From positions 1-64,000 of the forward strand of contig BTUI01000015.1 in assembly GCA_045863195.1 (NCBI GenBank): a DNA stretch of 64,000 nt, written 5' to 3'. A program made the translations under genes and the position numbers. The notes under the pieces are model-generated. The model was not told the DNA's origin. It saw nothing but the letters and a program-made list of their open reading frames with translations, and made no database searches. The DNA comes from W-Chloroflexi-9 sp045863195. Lineage in GTDB: Bacteria; Chloroflexota; Dehalococcoidia; UBA2979. This document shows, in pieces, positions 43,108 to 51,908 of this stretch (the first letter of the stretch is position 1; every line of letters starts with the position of its first letter).

Positions 43108-46100
43108 CTACTGGTGTTCCTCGATGCCCGCGGCCTGGAGGCCGGACACGTTCGAGAGGCCGTGGACGGTCTTCTCCCAGTAGAACGGGCGGTAGAAGAG
43201 CTGGAGGAAGCCCTTCCACGCGGCGATGGACATGAGCACCCAGTAGACGGGCGAGAGCAGCGCCCACTTCACGAGCGAGTAGTAGCGGCGGCGGAGGCAC
43301 CCGGCCACGTTCATGTACGCGAACGCGAAGTTGCCCACGTACAGCGACACGGAGCCCATGTAGTAGATGGGTGTGGGGAAGATCTCCTGGATCACCCCCC
43401 ACTTCGTGATGAACCAGATGCCGGTCAGCCCCCACAGCAGCGGGTTCAGCAGGAACCCGAAGAAGGTGCCGCCGATCACCAGCTGGAAGGAGAGGAAGCC
43501 GGCCGGGCCCAGTTGTCGCCAGAGCAGCAGCGGGTTGCGCATGTGGACGAGGTACGTCTGGATGTACCCCTTCACCCACCGGGACCGCTGCCGGATCCAG
43601 TTGTCGACGACCGAGTTCGCCTCTTCGAAGGTGGTCGAGTCCACCACGACCGTCGCTCCGCCCATCTTGAAGATGCGCAGGCCCAGGTCCGCGTCCTCGG
43701 TCACGTTGAACGGGTCCCAGCCACCGACGCGACGCAGGGCGTCGATGCGGAAGTGGTTGGAGGTGCCGCCGAGGGGGATCGGCGCGCCGGCGGCGTCCAG
43801 GCCCGGGAGGAACAGGTCGAACCAGGTGGAGTACTCGGTCGTGAACCACTTGGTGAGGGCGTTCTGGTTGCGGTTGAAGTAGTTCAACTTCGCCTGGACG
43901 CAGACCACGTGGTCCGCCGACCGCCGGAACGCCACCAGGACCTTCTTCAGCTGGTCCGGCTCCGGGATGTCCTCCGCATCGAAGATCACTACGTACTCGC
44001 CGTGGGCGTGGAGCAGGCCGTAGTTGCAGGCCTTCGGCTTACCCTTCGGCTGGCCGTGCGGCACGATCGTGATGTCGAAGAAGGACGGGAGGTTGGAGGC
44101 GCGGGCCACACGGATCGTCTCCGTGTCGTCCTCCTCCAACAGCAACTTCACATCCAGCTTCTCCAGCGGGTAGTCCAGCCGCGACAGGCCCGCGACCAGC
44201 GCCGGCAGGATCTCCGATTCTTTGTAGAGCGGCACGAGGATCGTGTAGACGGGCAGTTCGCGGTCGTCCAGCGCCGCCAGGTCCTCCGGTGTCACGGGGA
44301 CCTCGAGGGTGTGCGAGAGCGCTCGGTAGATCAGGTAGAACTTGTACGTGGAGAACGCCAGGTAGAAGAACGTGCTGATCGCGATCAGCACCGTGAGCGT
44401 CCCGATCGGGAACAGCCAGAGCGTGGCGACGAGGAAGATCACCAGCCCGATGAAGAAGAACTTCTGACCGGTGCTGAGGACGCGGTACGCGGACTCCGAG
44501 GGCGACCGCCGGATCAGCTCGCTCGCTGAGAAGTCCAGGTACTGCTCGTGGAACAGGCGCTCCAGGGCGTCGCGTACGTCCGAGCGCGTGGTGCCCACGA
44601 ATTCGACGTTGCCGTCCAGGTGTCGTGTGACTTCGTCCCTCGCGCGCTGGTCGGCGGGGTCGGCGATCGCCACCGTCACGCGGCCATCCGAGGTCTGTGC
44701 GATGGGCACGACCTGGAACCGGCGCATCATCTCCTCAGGCAGCAGGCTGCCGACCGCGCGGTTGAGTTCCGCACCACGGATGCCGATGAACGGGATGCCG
44801 ACCTGGTTCGCCAGTTGCTCGCTCAACTGGTCCTCGGACACGAGCCCGAGGGAGATCAACGCCTCGCCCAGCCGGATGCCGGTGCGGGCGGTGAGTTCGA
44901 GCGCGCGCTCGAGGTCCTCCCGGGTGATGAGGTCCGCGTCCAGCAGTAGGTCGCCGATGGTGGTCCGGCCGTGGGCCCGCTGGGCGGCCCCGCGGATGTC
45001 GTCCCGCGTGGCCGGTTGCACGTAGAACGCCTCACCGAGGATCGCCTGCACGCGCGCGACCGCACGGTGGTCCAGCGGGTCGGCCATCGCGACGACGACC
45101 GCGCCATCGTGCTGGCGGATGGGGAGTGCGCCGGTGTCCAGCGCCACGTCCAGCGGGAGGCGTGCGGCGAGGTCGTGCTGGACCGGGTCGTGGAGGACGC
45201 GGCGCGTGACCATGTGACCGTCCGCCCCGGGCATGGTCTCCAGCTGGTCCGTGCGGGCGAGCGAGAGCGCGTCCGTGTTCAGGTAGTCGGCGAAGGCGGC
45301 CCGGAGTTCCTCCGGCTCGAAGAGCTGCATGCGGATGGCGGCGACGTCCAGCGCCTCGCCGGTCTCCTGCATCCGCCGGAACAGGTTGAGGACGTGGACG
45401 CGGCGCACTTGGTAGCGCTGCTCCAGGAGGCGGCCGAAGGCGACGTACGCCTCGCTGATCGCGCTGAAATCGAGCGTGGCGAGGTCGATGCGCGCGGCGT
45501 CGATCTCGTCCTCGCGCGCCACGGCGAGGCGGAGCGCGTACTGGTACTGGCCCGCGAGCCGGCGGGCGGCGTCCGCGTACTCCGGCGACGCGATCGCGAC
45601 CGTGAGGATGTCATCTTCGAGCAGGATCGGGAGGATCGGCGGCGCGTCCTCGCCGGTCGGCCGGAGCCGGGCGGCAGCCGGGTCGGGCCGGAGGAGCAAC
45701 TGGTGGACGCGCGGCAGCAGCGCGTCCAGCGCGACCGCCTCCGACCGCTTGTCGTTCTCGATGACCTCCCACACGCGCTGCAGGTCGGTGGGGCGGAGCA
45801 TGTCCAGGTCCACGTTGACGGCCTGGGCCGCCGCCGGGGCGATGAACCGGGCGGCGGCGAGGAGGCGCATGCTCCGCATCGGGTCGCCGATGCGGAGGAG
45901 ACGCGGCGCGCGTTGTGCCGTGAACGCGTCCACCACTGCGACCAACTCTGCCTGCGGGATGTATGCCGGGCGCACCTTGTGTCCGAGGAACGCGGCGACG
46001 GCGCGCTGGGTGCGCGCGTTCCACGGGTCGGTCATCGCCACCCGGGCATCGCTCCCGCTGGACTCGATGACGATTGCCCCGAGGCGCTTCGCGAGGCGCG

Positions 46101-47067
46101 GCGGGAGGATCGACGCGGCGTCCGCATCGATGTCCTCGGACGAGCCGTATGGACGTGCGCCGGCGGCCAGTGCGAGCGCGACGCGGATCTGCTCGAGCGG
46201 GACGTGAGCGAGGCGGGAGAGCGCCTGCTCCAAGGGCTCGCCGGTCTGGCGGGCGACCTGCTGCGCGGCGTCCGTCTGCGCGGCGGAGACGAGCCCCGCC
46301 CGCACAACGGCCTGCGCCACGTCGACTGAGCGTGCCGTCGTGTCCTGCTGCAGTCCTTCGAGATGCTGGGTCAGTTGTCGCGGGGTGACGAGGACGGGGC
46401 GCACGGTCAAACCGAGCGCGCCCTCGATCGCGTCCATCGTCTCCCAGTTCGGGGGCTCGTCGACGGCGACGAACAGTTCATCCTCGATCGCCCAGAGCGG
46501 GAGGACGCGGCGCTCCTGGATGAAGTCGACCGGCAGCAGCGCGTCCAGATCCGCGGTGGGGGTGTGCGCGTCCAGGTCGATGCTCGGGAGGTGGAAGGCG
46601 AGGCCGATCGCTTCCAGCCGTTCGTCTTCCGTGATGAGGCGCGCCTGGACCAGGCTCGCGCCGAGGTACTCGTCCTCCGCCGCGCCCATCGCGAACGTCG
46701 GGACCTGCTCCGGCCGGACCACCTGCATCGCCGCCAGCACGTCGGCCAGGGCGTGGCGGCGGTCGGTGTCTGAGGGGACGCCCTCGATGCTGCGGAAGGC
46801 GAGGTGGAGCTCCGCCTGCGTGGTGATGCGCAGGGTGACGGGGCGCCCGAAGCGCTGGCGCAGTTCGCGCAGCAGCGCCGCATCGCGCGTGTGGGTGGTG
46901 ACGCAGACCACGGAGCCCTGGAACTCGCCGACCGGTAGGACGCCGCGCTCCTCGCAGAAGTCGAGGCCGATGCGCGCGACCAGGTCGCGGCGCGGGCGGA
47001 TACGGCTGACGGGGACGTAGAGGCCCGCGGTCTGGGACGACGCAGCCTCGATCAGCGCGACGGCCAT
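43108..47067 (-). CDS. Fusion of several MshEN-like domains to a membrane GT2 glycosyltransferase
   Basis: 1319 residues. About 860 N-terminal residues consist of five or six diverged repeats of the MshEN/GspE N-terminal type; the clearest is TIGDLLLDADLITREDLERAL followed by RTGIRLGEALISLGLVSEDQL and later LLPEEMMRRFQVVPI. MshEN modules are known c-di-GMP receptors. Two helices (near 869-910) precede a GT2 domain with VYTILVPLYKE (near 937), FDAED (near 1031), EDADLGLRI (near 1125) and the Q-x-x-R-W motif RQRSRWVKG (near 1160), then several C-terminal helices. It probably synthesises and extrudes a polysaccharide when c-di-GMP is bound. The closest known logic is NfrB-type GT2-MshEN proteins, here with the order reversed and the sensor multiplied. 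Confidence 0.85.
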   Translation of the reverse strand: MAVALIEAASSQTAGLYVPVSRIRPRRDLVARIGLDFCEERGVLPVGEFQGSVVCVTTHTRDAALLRELRQRFGRPVTLRITTQAELHLAFRSIEGVPSDTDRRHALADVLAAMQVVRPEQVPTFAMGAAEDEYLGASLVQARLITEDERLEAIGLAFHLPSIDLDAHTPTADLDALLPVDFIQERRVLPLWAIEDELFVAVDEPPNWETMDAIEGALGLTVRPVLVTPRQLTQHLEGLQQDTTARSVDVAQAVVRAGLVSAAQTDAAQQVARQTGEPLEQALSRLAHVPLEQIRVALALAAGARPYGSSEDIDADAASILPPRLAKRLGAIVIESSGSDARVAMTDPWNARTQRAVAAFLGHKVRPAYIPQAELVAVVDAFTAQRAPRLLRIGDPMRSMRLLAAARFIAPAAAQAVNVDLDMLRPTDLQRVWEVIENDKRSEAVALDALLPRVHQLLLRPDPAAARLRPTGEDAPPILPILLEDDILTVAIASPEYADAARRLAGQYQYALRLAVAREDEIDAARIDLATLDFSAISEAYVAFGRLLEQRYQVRRVHVLNLFRRMQETGEALDVAAIRMQLFEPEELRAAFADYLNTDALSLARTDQLETMPGADGHMVTRRVLHDPVQHDLAARLPLDVALDTGALPIRQHDGAVVVAMADPLDHRAVARVQAILGEAFYVQPATRDDIRGAAQRAHGRTTIGDLLLDADLITREDLERALELTARTGIRLGEALISLGLVSEDQLSEQLANQVGIPFIGIRGAELNRAVGSLLPEEMMRRFQVVPIAQTSDGRVTVAIADPADQRARDEVTRHLDGNVEFVGTTRSDVRDALERLFHEQYLDFSASELIRRSPSESAYRVLSTGQKFFFIGLVIFLVATLWLFPIGTLTVLIAISTFFYLAFSTYKFYLIYRALSHTLEVPVTPEDLAALDDRELPVYTILVPLYKESEILPALVAGLSRLDYPLEKLDVKLLLEEDDTETIRVARASNLPSFFDITIVPHGQPKGKPKACNYGLLHAHGEYVVIFDAEDIPEPDQLKKVLVAFRRSADHVVCVQAKLNYFNRNQNALTKWFTTEYSTWFDLFLPGLDAAGAPIPLGGTSNHFRIDALRRVGGWDPFNVTEDADLGLRIFKMGGATVVVDSTTFEEANSVVDNWIRQRSRWVKGYIQTYLVHMRNPLLLWRQLGPAGFLSFQLVIGGTFFGFLLNPLLWGLTGIWFITKWGVIQEIFPTPIYYMGSVSLYVGNFAFAYMNVAGCLRRRYYSLVKWALLSPVYWVLMSIAAWKGFLQLFYRPFYWEKTVHGLSNVSGLQAAGIEEHQ

Positions 47068-47070
47068 CGG

Positions 47071-47304
47071 TTACCGCCGCCGGCTGCGGTAGCGGAGGCG
47101 GGCGTACTGGCGGAGCGTGCTCGTGACGCCCAGGATGCCCAGCGCGATGAGGACGAAGAACAGCGGCCACACGAAGTAACCGAAGAAAGAGAGCAGGAAG
47201 ACGATCATCGAAGCCGCGACGATCAACCCGACGCGCATGAGCACCGCAGCCGCGGCGAGCGCGGCCATCACGGAGTCCATCATGCCGCGTCTCGCCTGAG
47301 CCAT
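47071..47304 (-). CDS. Small two-helix membrane protein
   Basis: 77 residues from ATG 47304 (AAGG 7 bases upstream; ATG 47310 is an alternative). Two hydrophobic segments, MAALAAAAVLMRVGLIVAAS and FFGYFVWPLFFVLIALGILG, precede a very basic tail RQYARLRYRSRRR. It sits 3 bases before the MshEN-GT2 gene and may be an accessory subunit of the synthase. I do not recognise the family. Confidence 0.6.
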   Translation of the reverse strand: MAQARRGMMDSVMAALAAAAVLMRVGLIVAASMIVFLLSFFGYFVWPLFFVLIALGILGVTSTLRQYARLRYRSRRR

Positions 47305-47313
47305 GACCATGCC

Positions 47314-48798
47314 TTAGCCCTCGCCGGCAGCGACCAGGGACCTCGCCTCTTCGAGCACCATCTCGATCTCGTTGCGCGACTCGGAGACCACGCGGAACGG
47401 CACGCTGCGCATCTCCTGCAGCCGCTCCACGAGCGGAATGATGTCCTCGTAGTCTACCGCGAGGTGAAGCGTCCCGCGGTAGAAGCGGCGGACACGGGTG
47501 CTGGTGACGCCGCGGAGGGTGCGGACGGCGGCCTGGAACTCGTTCAACGCGACGAACGAGTGGAACGGGTACACGACGAGGGTCAGGTGTTCCGCGACGG
47601 ACATCGCCCCGCCCGGACGCTCGTCCGGCGCGATCACGTCAGCGCCTTCGGCGGCGGCGATCGGTGTCGACGGCTGCGGCTCGACGAGTCGAGGGCGTTC
47701 CGCCTGGCGCGGCGCGGCCGGGGCCGGGGTGGGTGCAACGGGCCGTTCGGCCAGGGCCTCGTGGATCGACGGCGCGGCCGTCCGCGTCATCTCCGCCGGC
47801 ATCGCCTGTGCCACACGAGGCGTCGGTGAGGCAGACACCGGAGCCGGCGGCACCGGCATCGCGGGACGTTCGGTGCTGGCAGCGGCCGCCACCGGGGGCG
47901 TCACGGCAGCAGGGCGAGCCACGGCCGGCGCGGCGGGGACCGACGCCGCGGGACGGGCGACCGGCCGAGGGGTGACCGAGGGCACCGGTGGCACGGACTC
48001 GACGCGCACGGGTGCGGCGGTCGCAGCCGGGGCAGCCGGCGCGGCAGGCGGTTCAGCGATCGGGCGTGCGGCGGCAGGCCGGACCGGCGCCGGCGGCAGG
48101 GCGCTCGGCGGTGGCGTGACGGGCGTCTCGTCGGCGGCCGGGCGGAAGACGCGGAACCGCGGGCGCGGGGGCAGCAGCGTGTCGTCGCGCCGCTCGCCGG
48201 GCTGCATCAGGGCGGTGGGCACCGCGGCCTGCGGGACCGCCTGCGGCGCGCTGCTCGCAGCGGTCGCTTCGACCGCGTCCGGCGTCACCGTGGTGTTGAG
48301 GTGGAAGTCGCGCATCGACATCACGGCGGCCGCGAGGAGCTCCGGCGATACGGCGCGGACGGAGAACCACGCCTCCGTGCGGTCCATCCGCACGAGCGCG
48401 ATGTCCTCCAGCCCCGGCGCGCTGTCGAGCGCAGCGGCGAAGCGAAGGATCTCGTACTGGTCCGGCATCGCGGAGAGATGCAGGGTCAGCGTGACCGGTC
48501 CGCCGCGGTGGAACGGGATCGGCGCTCGCGGATCCTCCTCGGGCTCGAGGTCAGCCGCGGGGACGGCGACCGGTGCGGGCTGCGGAACGGCGGCGGGCGG
48601 GGCGGGCGTCTCCGCGGGGACGGAGTATGCCCGGGCGGGCGGCACCGACGGCACCGTGGTCTCCTCGGTGGGGAGGTAGGTGCAGACGCAGGGGCCACCG
48701 GCGACGCAGCCGTAGCAGCAGTAAGCGGCCCCATCAAAGTAGGTGGGGATGCCGCTGATCGGCTCTTCGCAGTTCACGCAGTGTTCGATGGCGCTCAT
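47314..48798 (-). CDS. Cys-rich zinc-ribbon-like protein with Pro/Ala linker and two ferredoxin-like domains
   Basis: 494 residues. The N terminus has nine Cys within the first 40 residues (HCVNCEEPI ... AYCCYGCVAGGPCVC), like metal-binding heads. A first alpha/beta domain (about 98-170, VTLTLHLSAMPDQYEILRFA) and a second at the C terminus (about 400-485, LTLVVYPFHSFVALNEFQ) look like related ferredoxin-like modules. They are joined by an approximately 220-residue Pro/Ala-rich disordered linker. It heads the cluster leading to MshEN-GT2. Function is unknown; a tethered regulatory or metal-sensing role is a guess. Confidence 0.6.
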   Translation of the reverse strand: MSAIEHCVNCEEPISGIPTYFDGAAYCCYGCVAGGPCVCTYLPTEETTVPSVPPARAYSVPAETPAPPAAVPQPAPVAVPAADLEPEEDPRAPIPFHRGGPVTLTLHLSAMPDQYEILRFAAALDSAPGLEDIALVRMDRTEAWFSVRAVSPELLAAAVMSMRDFHLNTTVTPDAVEATAASSAPQAVPQAAVPTALMQPGERRDDTLLPPRPRFRVFRPAADETPVTPPPSALPPAPVRPAAARPIAEPPAAPAAPAATAAPVRVESVPPVPSVTPRPVARPAASVPAAPAVARPAAVTPPVAAAASTERPAMPVPPAPVSASPTPRVAQAMPAEMTRTAAPSIHEALAERPVAPTPAPAAPRQAERPRLVEPQPSTPIAAAEGADVIAPDERPGGAMSVAEHLTLVVYPFHSFVALNEFQAAVRTLRGVTSTRVRRFYRGTLHLAVDYEDIIPLVERLQEMRSVPFRVVSESRNEIEMVLEEARSLVAAGEG

Positions 48799-48882
48799 GA
48801 CATAGTCAGCATGCCGCGCGCCCGGGAGAGGGGTCAGTGGAGCGACCGTTGAGATCGGGTAAAGAGGCCCCTTAATTCCGTC

Positions 48883-49455
48883 TCAAGCACGCCAGCCGTC
48901 GTACATCACGTACTCGTCGAGGGGCGGACGACGGTTCCGGCCGAACGGACGTGCGGGCCAGCCGAGCGGGATGATCGCGGCGATCTCCCACCCTCCCGGG
49001 ATGCCGAGGAGCGCGTAGATCGCGTCCTTCTTGAGCCGCCAGAGCGTGGTCATCACCGACCCGAGGCCGAGCGCCCGCGCCGCCAGCATCAGGTTCTGGC
49101 ACGCCGGGTAGACGGAGGCGCCGGTCATCATGCTCGTGCGCCCGTTCGGCGCCGGCGTGCAGACGGCGATGAGCACCGGGGTCTTCGTCCACGGCTCGCG
49201 GCCGGCGGCCCGGTCGGGCTCGTTCTCGCCGTACACCTGCGCGTAGCACTCTTCGTACAGGTCGGAGAGCGGGTCCTTCACCTTCGGGTCGCGGATCACG
49301 AGGAACCGCCACGGCAGGCCGTTCTGGGAGGAGGGGGCGTGCATCGCCGCCTCCAGGATCTGGCGGAGCGTCTCGTCGTCCACCGGACGGTCGGAGAAGG
49401 CGCGGACGGCGCGCTGATGCCGGAAGAGCGACATGGCGTCGGTGATGGGCTGCAT
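48883..49455 (-). CDS. Nitroreductase-family flavoprotein
   Basis: 190 residues. FMN-binding motifs: RAVRAFSDRPVDDETLRQIL at the N terminus, AAMHAPSSQNGLPWRFLVI, the central ASVYPACQNLMLAARALGLGS and the C-terminal IIPLGWPA. GGGAGG precedes the ATG at 49455. Such enzymes reduce nitroaromatics, quinones or flavins; some dehalogenate. No neighbour fixes the substrate. Confidence 0.9.
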   Translation of the reverse strand: MQPITDAMSLFRHQRAVRAFSDRPVDDETLRQILEAAMHAPSSQNGLPWRFLVIRDPKVKDPLSDLYEECYAQVYGENEPDRAAGREPWTKTPVLIAVCTPAPNGRTSMMTGASVYPACQNLMLAARALGLGSVMTTLWRLKKDAIYALLGIPGGWEIAAIIPLGWPARPFGRNRRPPLDEYVMYDGWRA

Positions 49456-49513
49456 TCGGCCTCCCGTGGTGGGTTCGACGGATGTTTGGGCGGTCTCGGA
49501 GCCTACCGCCCGG

Positions 49514-51886
49514 CTACAACTCCTGCAGGAATGCGATGGTCACGCCCTCGCCACCCTCGACCGGTGCGGCGGTCTCCAGCCGGGTGACCAGCGGGTGGCG
49601 GTCCAGGCGGTCGCGCACGGCCCGGCGGAGCGTGCCGGTCCCTTTGCCATGGATCAGGCGCACCCGCACGCGCCCGGAGCGCGAGGCGTGGTCGATGAAC
49701 TCCTCCACGCGGGGGAGTGCCTCGTCCGTGGTCTGCCCGCGCAGGTCGAGCGTGTCGCCCGTGTCCTCCGGCACCGACATCGCGACGCGCCCGATCGCCA
49801 CGCGGGCCCCTGCGGGAGCCTCGGCGCGGGTGACCTGCGCGAGGCGCGCGCGGGCGCGCAACGCACCCAGTTGCACCTCGATCTCGCCGTCTTCGTCCGG
49901 GAAGTCGATCGCCTCGCCGGGCGTCTCCATCCCGCGCAGCCAGATGCGGCTGCCGGGGACGATGTCCGCGAGGTCGATCCCCGGCCCCAGCGCGACCGGC
50001 GCCGGCTCCTCCGGTTCCGCGGGCATCGTCTCAACGAGTTCGCGCGCGCGGGCCAGGTCGACGCGCGCCTGCTCGATGCGCGCCGCCTCTACCTCGCGGC
50101 GCGCGCGCTCCAGCGCACGCTCCGTCTGACGGAACTGCCGCGCGATGCGGGTGCGCGTCTCCTGGCGCAGCCGGGTCTCCTCCGCGAGGAGTTCGGCGCG
50201 TTTTTGCTCGATCTCGGCACGCGCGGCCTCGGCGGCCGCCGCGTCGCGGGCGGCACGCTCCGCGCGCTCCTCGGCAGCTGTGAGTTGCGCGCGCAGGTCG
50301 CCGAGCAGCGCCCCGAGGTCGCGCTCCTCCCGCGAGAGGCCGGCGCGGGCGCGCTCGATCACGTCGGACGGCATGCCGAGGTTCGCGGCGATTGCGAGCG
50401 CGTTCGATTGACCGGGCAGGCCGATCGTGAGGCGGTAGGTCGGGCGGAGCGTCACGAGGTCGAACTCGACCGATGCGTTGCTCACGCCGGGCGTCTGGTG
50501 TGCGTACACCTTCAGTTCACTGTGGTGCGTGGTGGCGATGAGCGCCGCGCCGGAAGCGGTCAGCCGGTCGACGATCGCGATGCCCAGCGCCGCGCCCTCG
50601 GTCGGGTCGGTGCCTGCGCCGACCTCGTCCAGGAGGACGAGCGAGGCGGGCCCGGCGCGCTCGATGATGTCGATGATCGCCGTGATGTGGCCGGAGAAGG
50701 TGGAGAGGGACTGCTCGATCGACTGCTCGTCGCCGATGTCCGCGAAGACCGAGTCGAAGACCGGGATCTGCGAGCCGGCGCGGGCCGGCACCGGCAGCCC
50801 TGCCATTGCCATCAGGCAGAGCAGGCCGGCTGTCTTGAGGGCGACCGTCTTGCCGCCCGTGTTCGGGCCGGTGATCAGCAGCGCGCGCGTCTCACCGCCG
50901 ACGTGGAGCGAGATCGGCACCACGTCGCCGGTGAGCAGCGGGTGGCGCGCCTCGACCAGTCGCAGTTCGGCGGGCGGCTCAGCGAGCCACGGGACGCGCG
51001 GCCCGGCGATGTGCAGGTCGCTCGCGCCGAGGGTGCTCGCGAGGTGAGCCTTCGCCTGCGCCACGTCGATCTGCGCGAGGCGGTCGACGGCGTCCACCAG
51101 GTCGTACGCCGCGTGCCCCACGGCACTGGAGAGGTCGCGCAGGATGCGCTCGACCTCGTGGCGTTCGTGCACCTGCAGTTCGCGCCAGGCGTTCGCCAGG
51201 TCGACCACCGCGAGCGGCTCGATGTAGATCGTCGCGCCGGAGGAGGAGGTGTCGTGCACCACGCCTCGCACCGCGCCTCGGAAGTCCGCCTTCACCGGCA
51301 GGACGTAGCGGCCGTCGCGCATGACGACGATCGGCTCTTGCAGGGCGTTGCGCACGCTGACGCTGGCGATCAGCGACTGCAGCCGCTGCTGGAGGCGGGC
51401 GTGCGCCTCGCCGAGTTCGCGGCGGATCTGCGCCAGGTCCGCGGAGGCTGTGTCGCGCACCTCGCCGCGGTCGTCGATCGAGTCGGCGATGAGGACGCGG
51501 AGCGGCCCGAGGTCGCCGAACCCGCCACCGATGGAGGCGAGCAGGGGCGCGTCCTCCGCGACGCGAGAGAGCGTGCGGCCGGCCTGCTGCGCGGCGCGGC
51601 AGAGCGATTCGACCTCCAGCAGGTCGGACGCGGCGAGCATCTGGCCGCGCGCCGCCGCCTGCGCCATGCCCCGCACGTCGTGCGCCCCGGCCATCGTCAC
51701 CGCGATGCCGAGGCGGTGGAGGCGGACGGCCTCCGCCGTCTCGCGCTGGCGTCGGGTCACGGCGTCAATGTCGGTGGTGGGGCGGAGGGCGCGGGCACGC
51801 TCCCGCCCGGCGGAGAACGCGGTGTACTGCGCCAGGCGGTCCAGCACCGCCGGGAACTCCAGGACGTTGAGCGTGTGATCGTCCAG
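49514..51886 (-). CDS. mutS2: Endonuclease MutS2, apparently starting at CTG
   Basis: 790 residues from a CTG at 51886. The segment it adds, LDDHTLNVLEFPAVLDRL, matches the normal MutS2 N terminus, and GAGGAG sits 8 bases upstream. The first ATG/GTG candidate (GTG 51847) would lose 13 conserved residues. Walker A GPNTGGKTVALKT lies near 336 and Walker B VLLDEVGAGTDP follows, then a long coiled coil (about 530-640). The C-terminal Smr nuclease has LDLRGQTTDEAL and RLIHGKGTG. The role is suppression of homologous recombination or rescue of stalled ribosomes. selA ends 22 bases upstream. Confidence 0.92.
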   Translation of the reverse strand: MDDHTLNVLEFPAVLDRLAQYTAFSAGRERARALRPTTDIDAVTRRQRETAEAVRLHRLGIAVTMAGAHDVRGMAQAAARGQMLAASDLLEVESLCRAAQQAGRTLSRVAEDAPLLASIGGGFGDLGPLRVLIADSIDDRGEVRDTASADLAQIRRELGEAHARLQQRLQSLIASVSVRNALQEPIVVMRDGRYVLPVKADFRGAVRGVVHDTSSSGATIYIEPLAVVDLANAWRELQVHERHEVERILRDLSSAVGHAAYDLVDAVDRLAQIDVAQAKAHLASTLGASDLHIAGPRVPWLAEPPAELRLVEARHPLLTGDVVPISLHVGGETRALLITGPNTGGKTVALKTAGLLCLMAMAGLPVPARAGSQIPVFDSVFADIGDEQSIEQSLSTFSGHITAIIDIIERAGPASLVLLDEVGAGTDPTEGAALGIAIVDRLTASGAALIATTHHSELKVYAHQTPGVSNASVEFDLVTLRPTYRLTIGLPGQSNALAIAANLGMPSDVIERARAGLSREERDLGALLGDLRAQLTAAEERAERAARDAAAAEAARAEIEQKRAELLAEETRLRQETRTRIARQFRQTERALERARREVEAARIEQARVDLARARELVETMPAEPEEPAPVALGPGIDLADIVPGSRIWLRGMETPGEAIDFPDEDGEIEVQLGALRARARLAQVTRAEAPAGARVAIGRVAMSVPEDTGDTLDLRGQTTDEALPRVEEFIDHASRSGRVRVRLIHGKGTGTLRRAVRDRLDRHPLVTRLETAAPVEGGEGVTIAFLQEL

Positions 51887-51908
51887 CGGGGACGCTCCTC
51901 GCCGCGGC

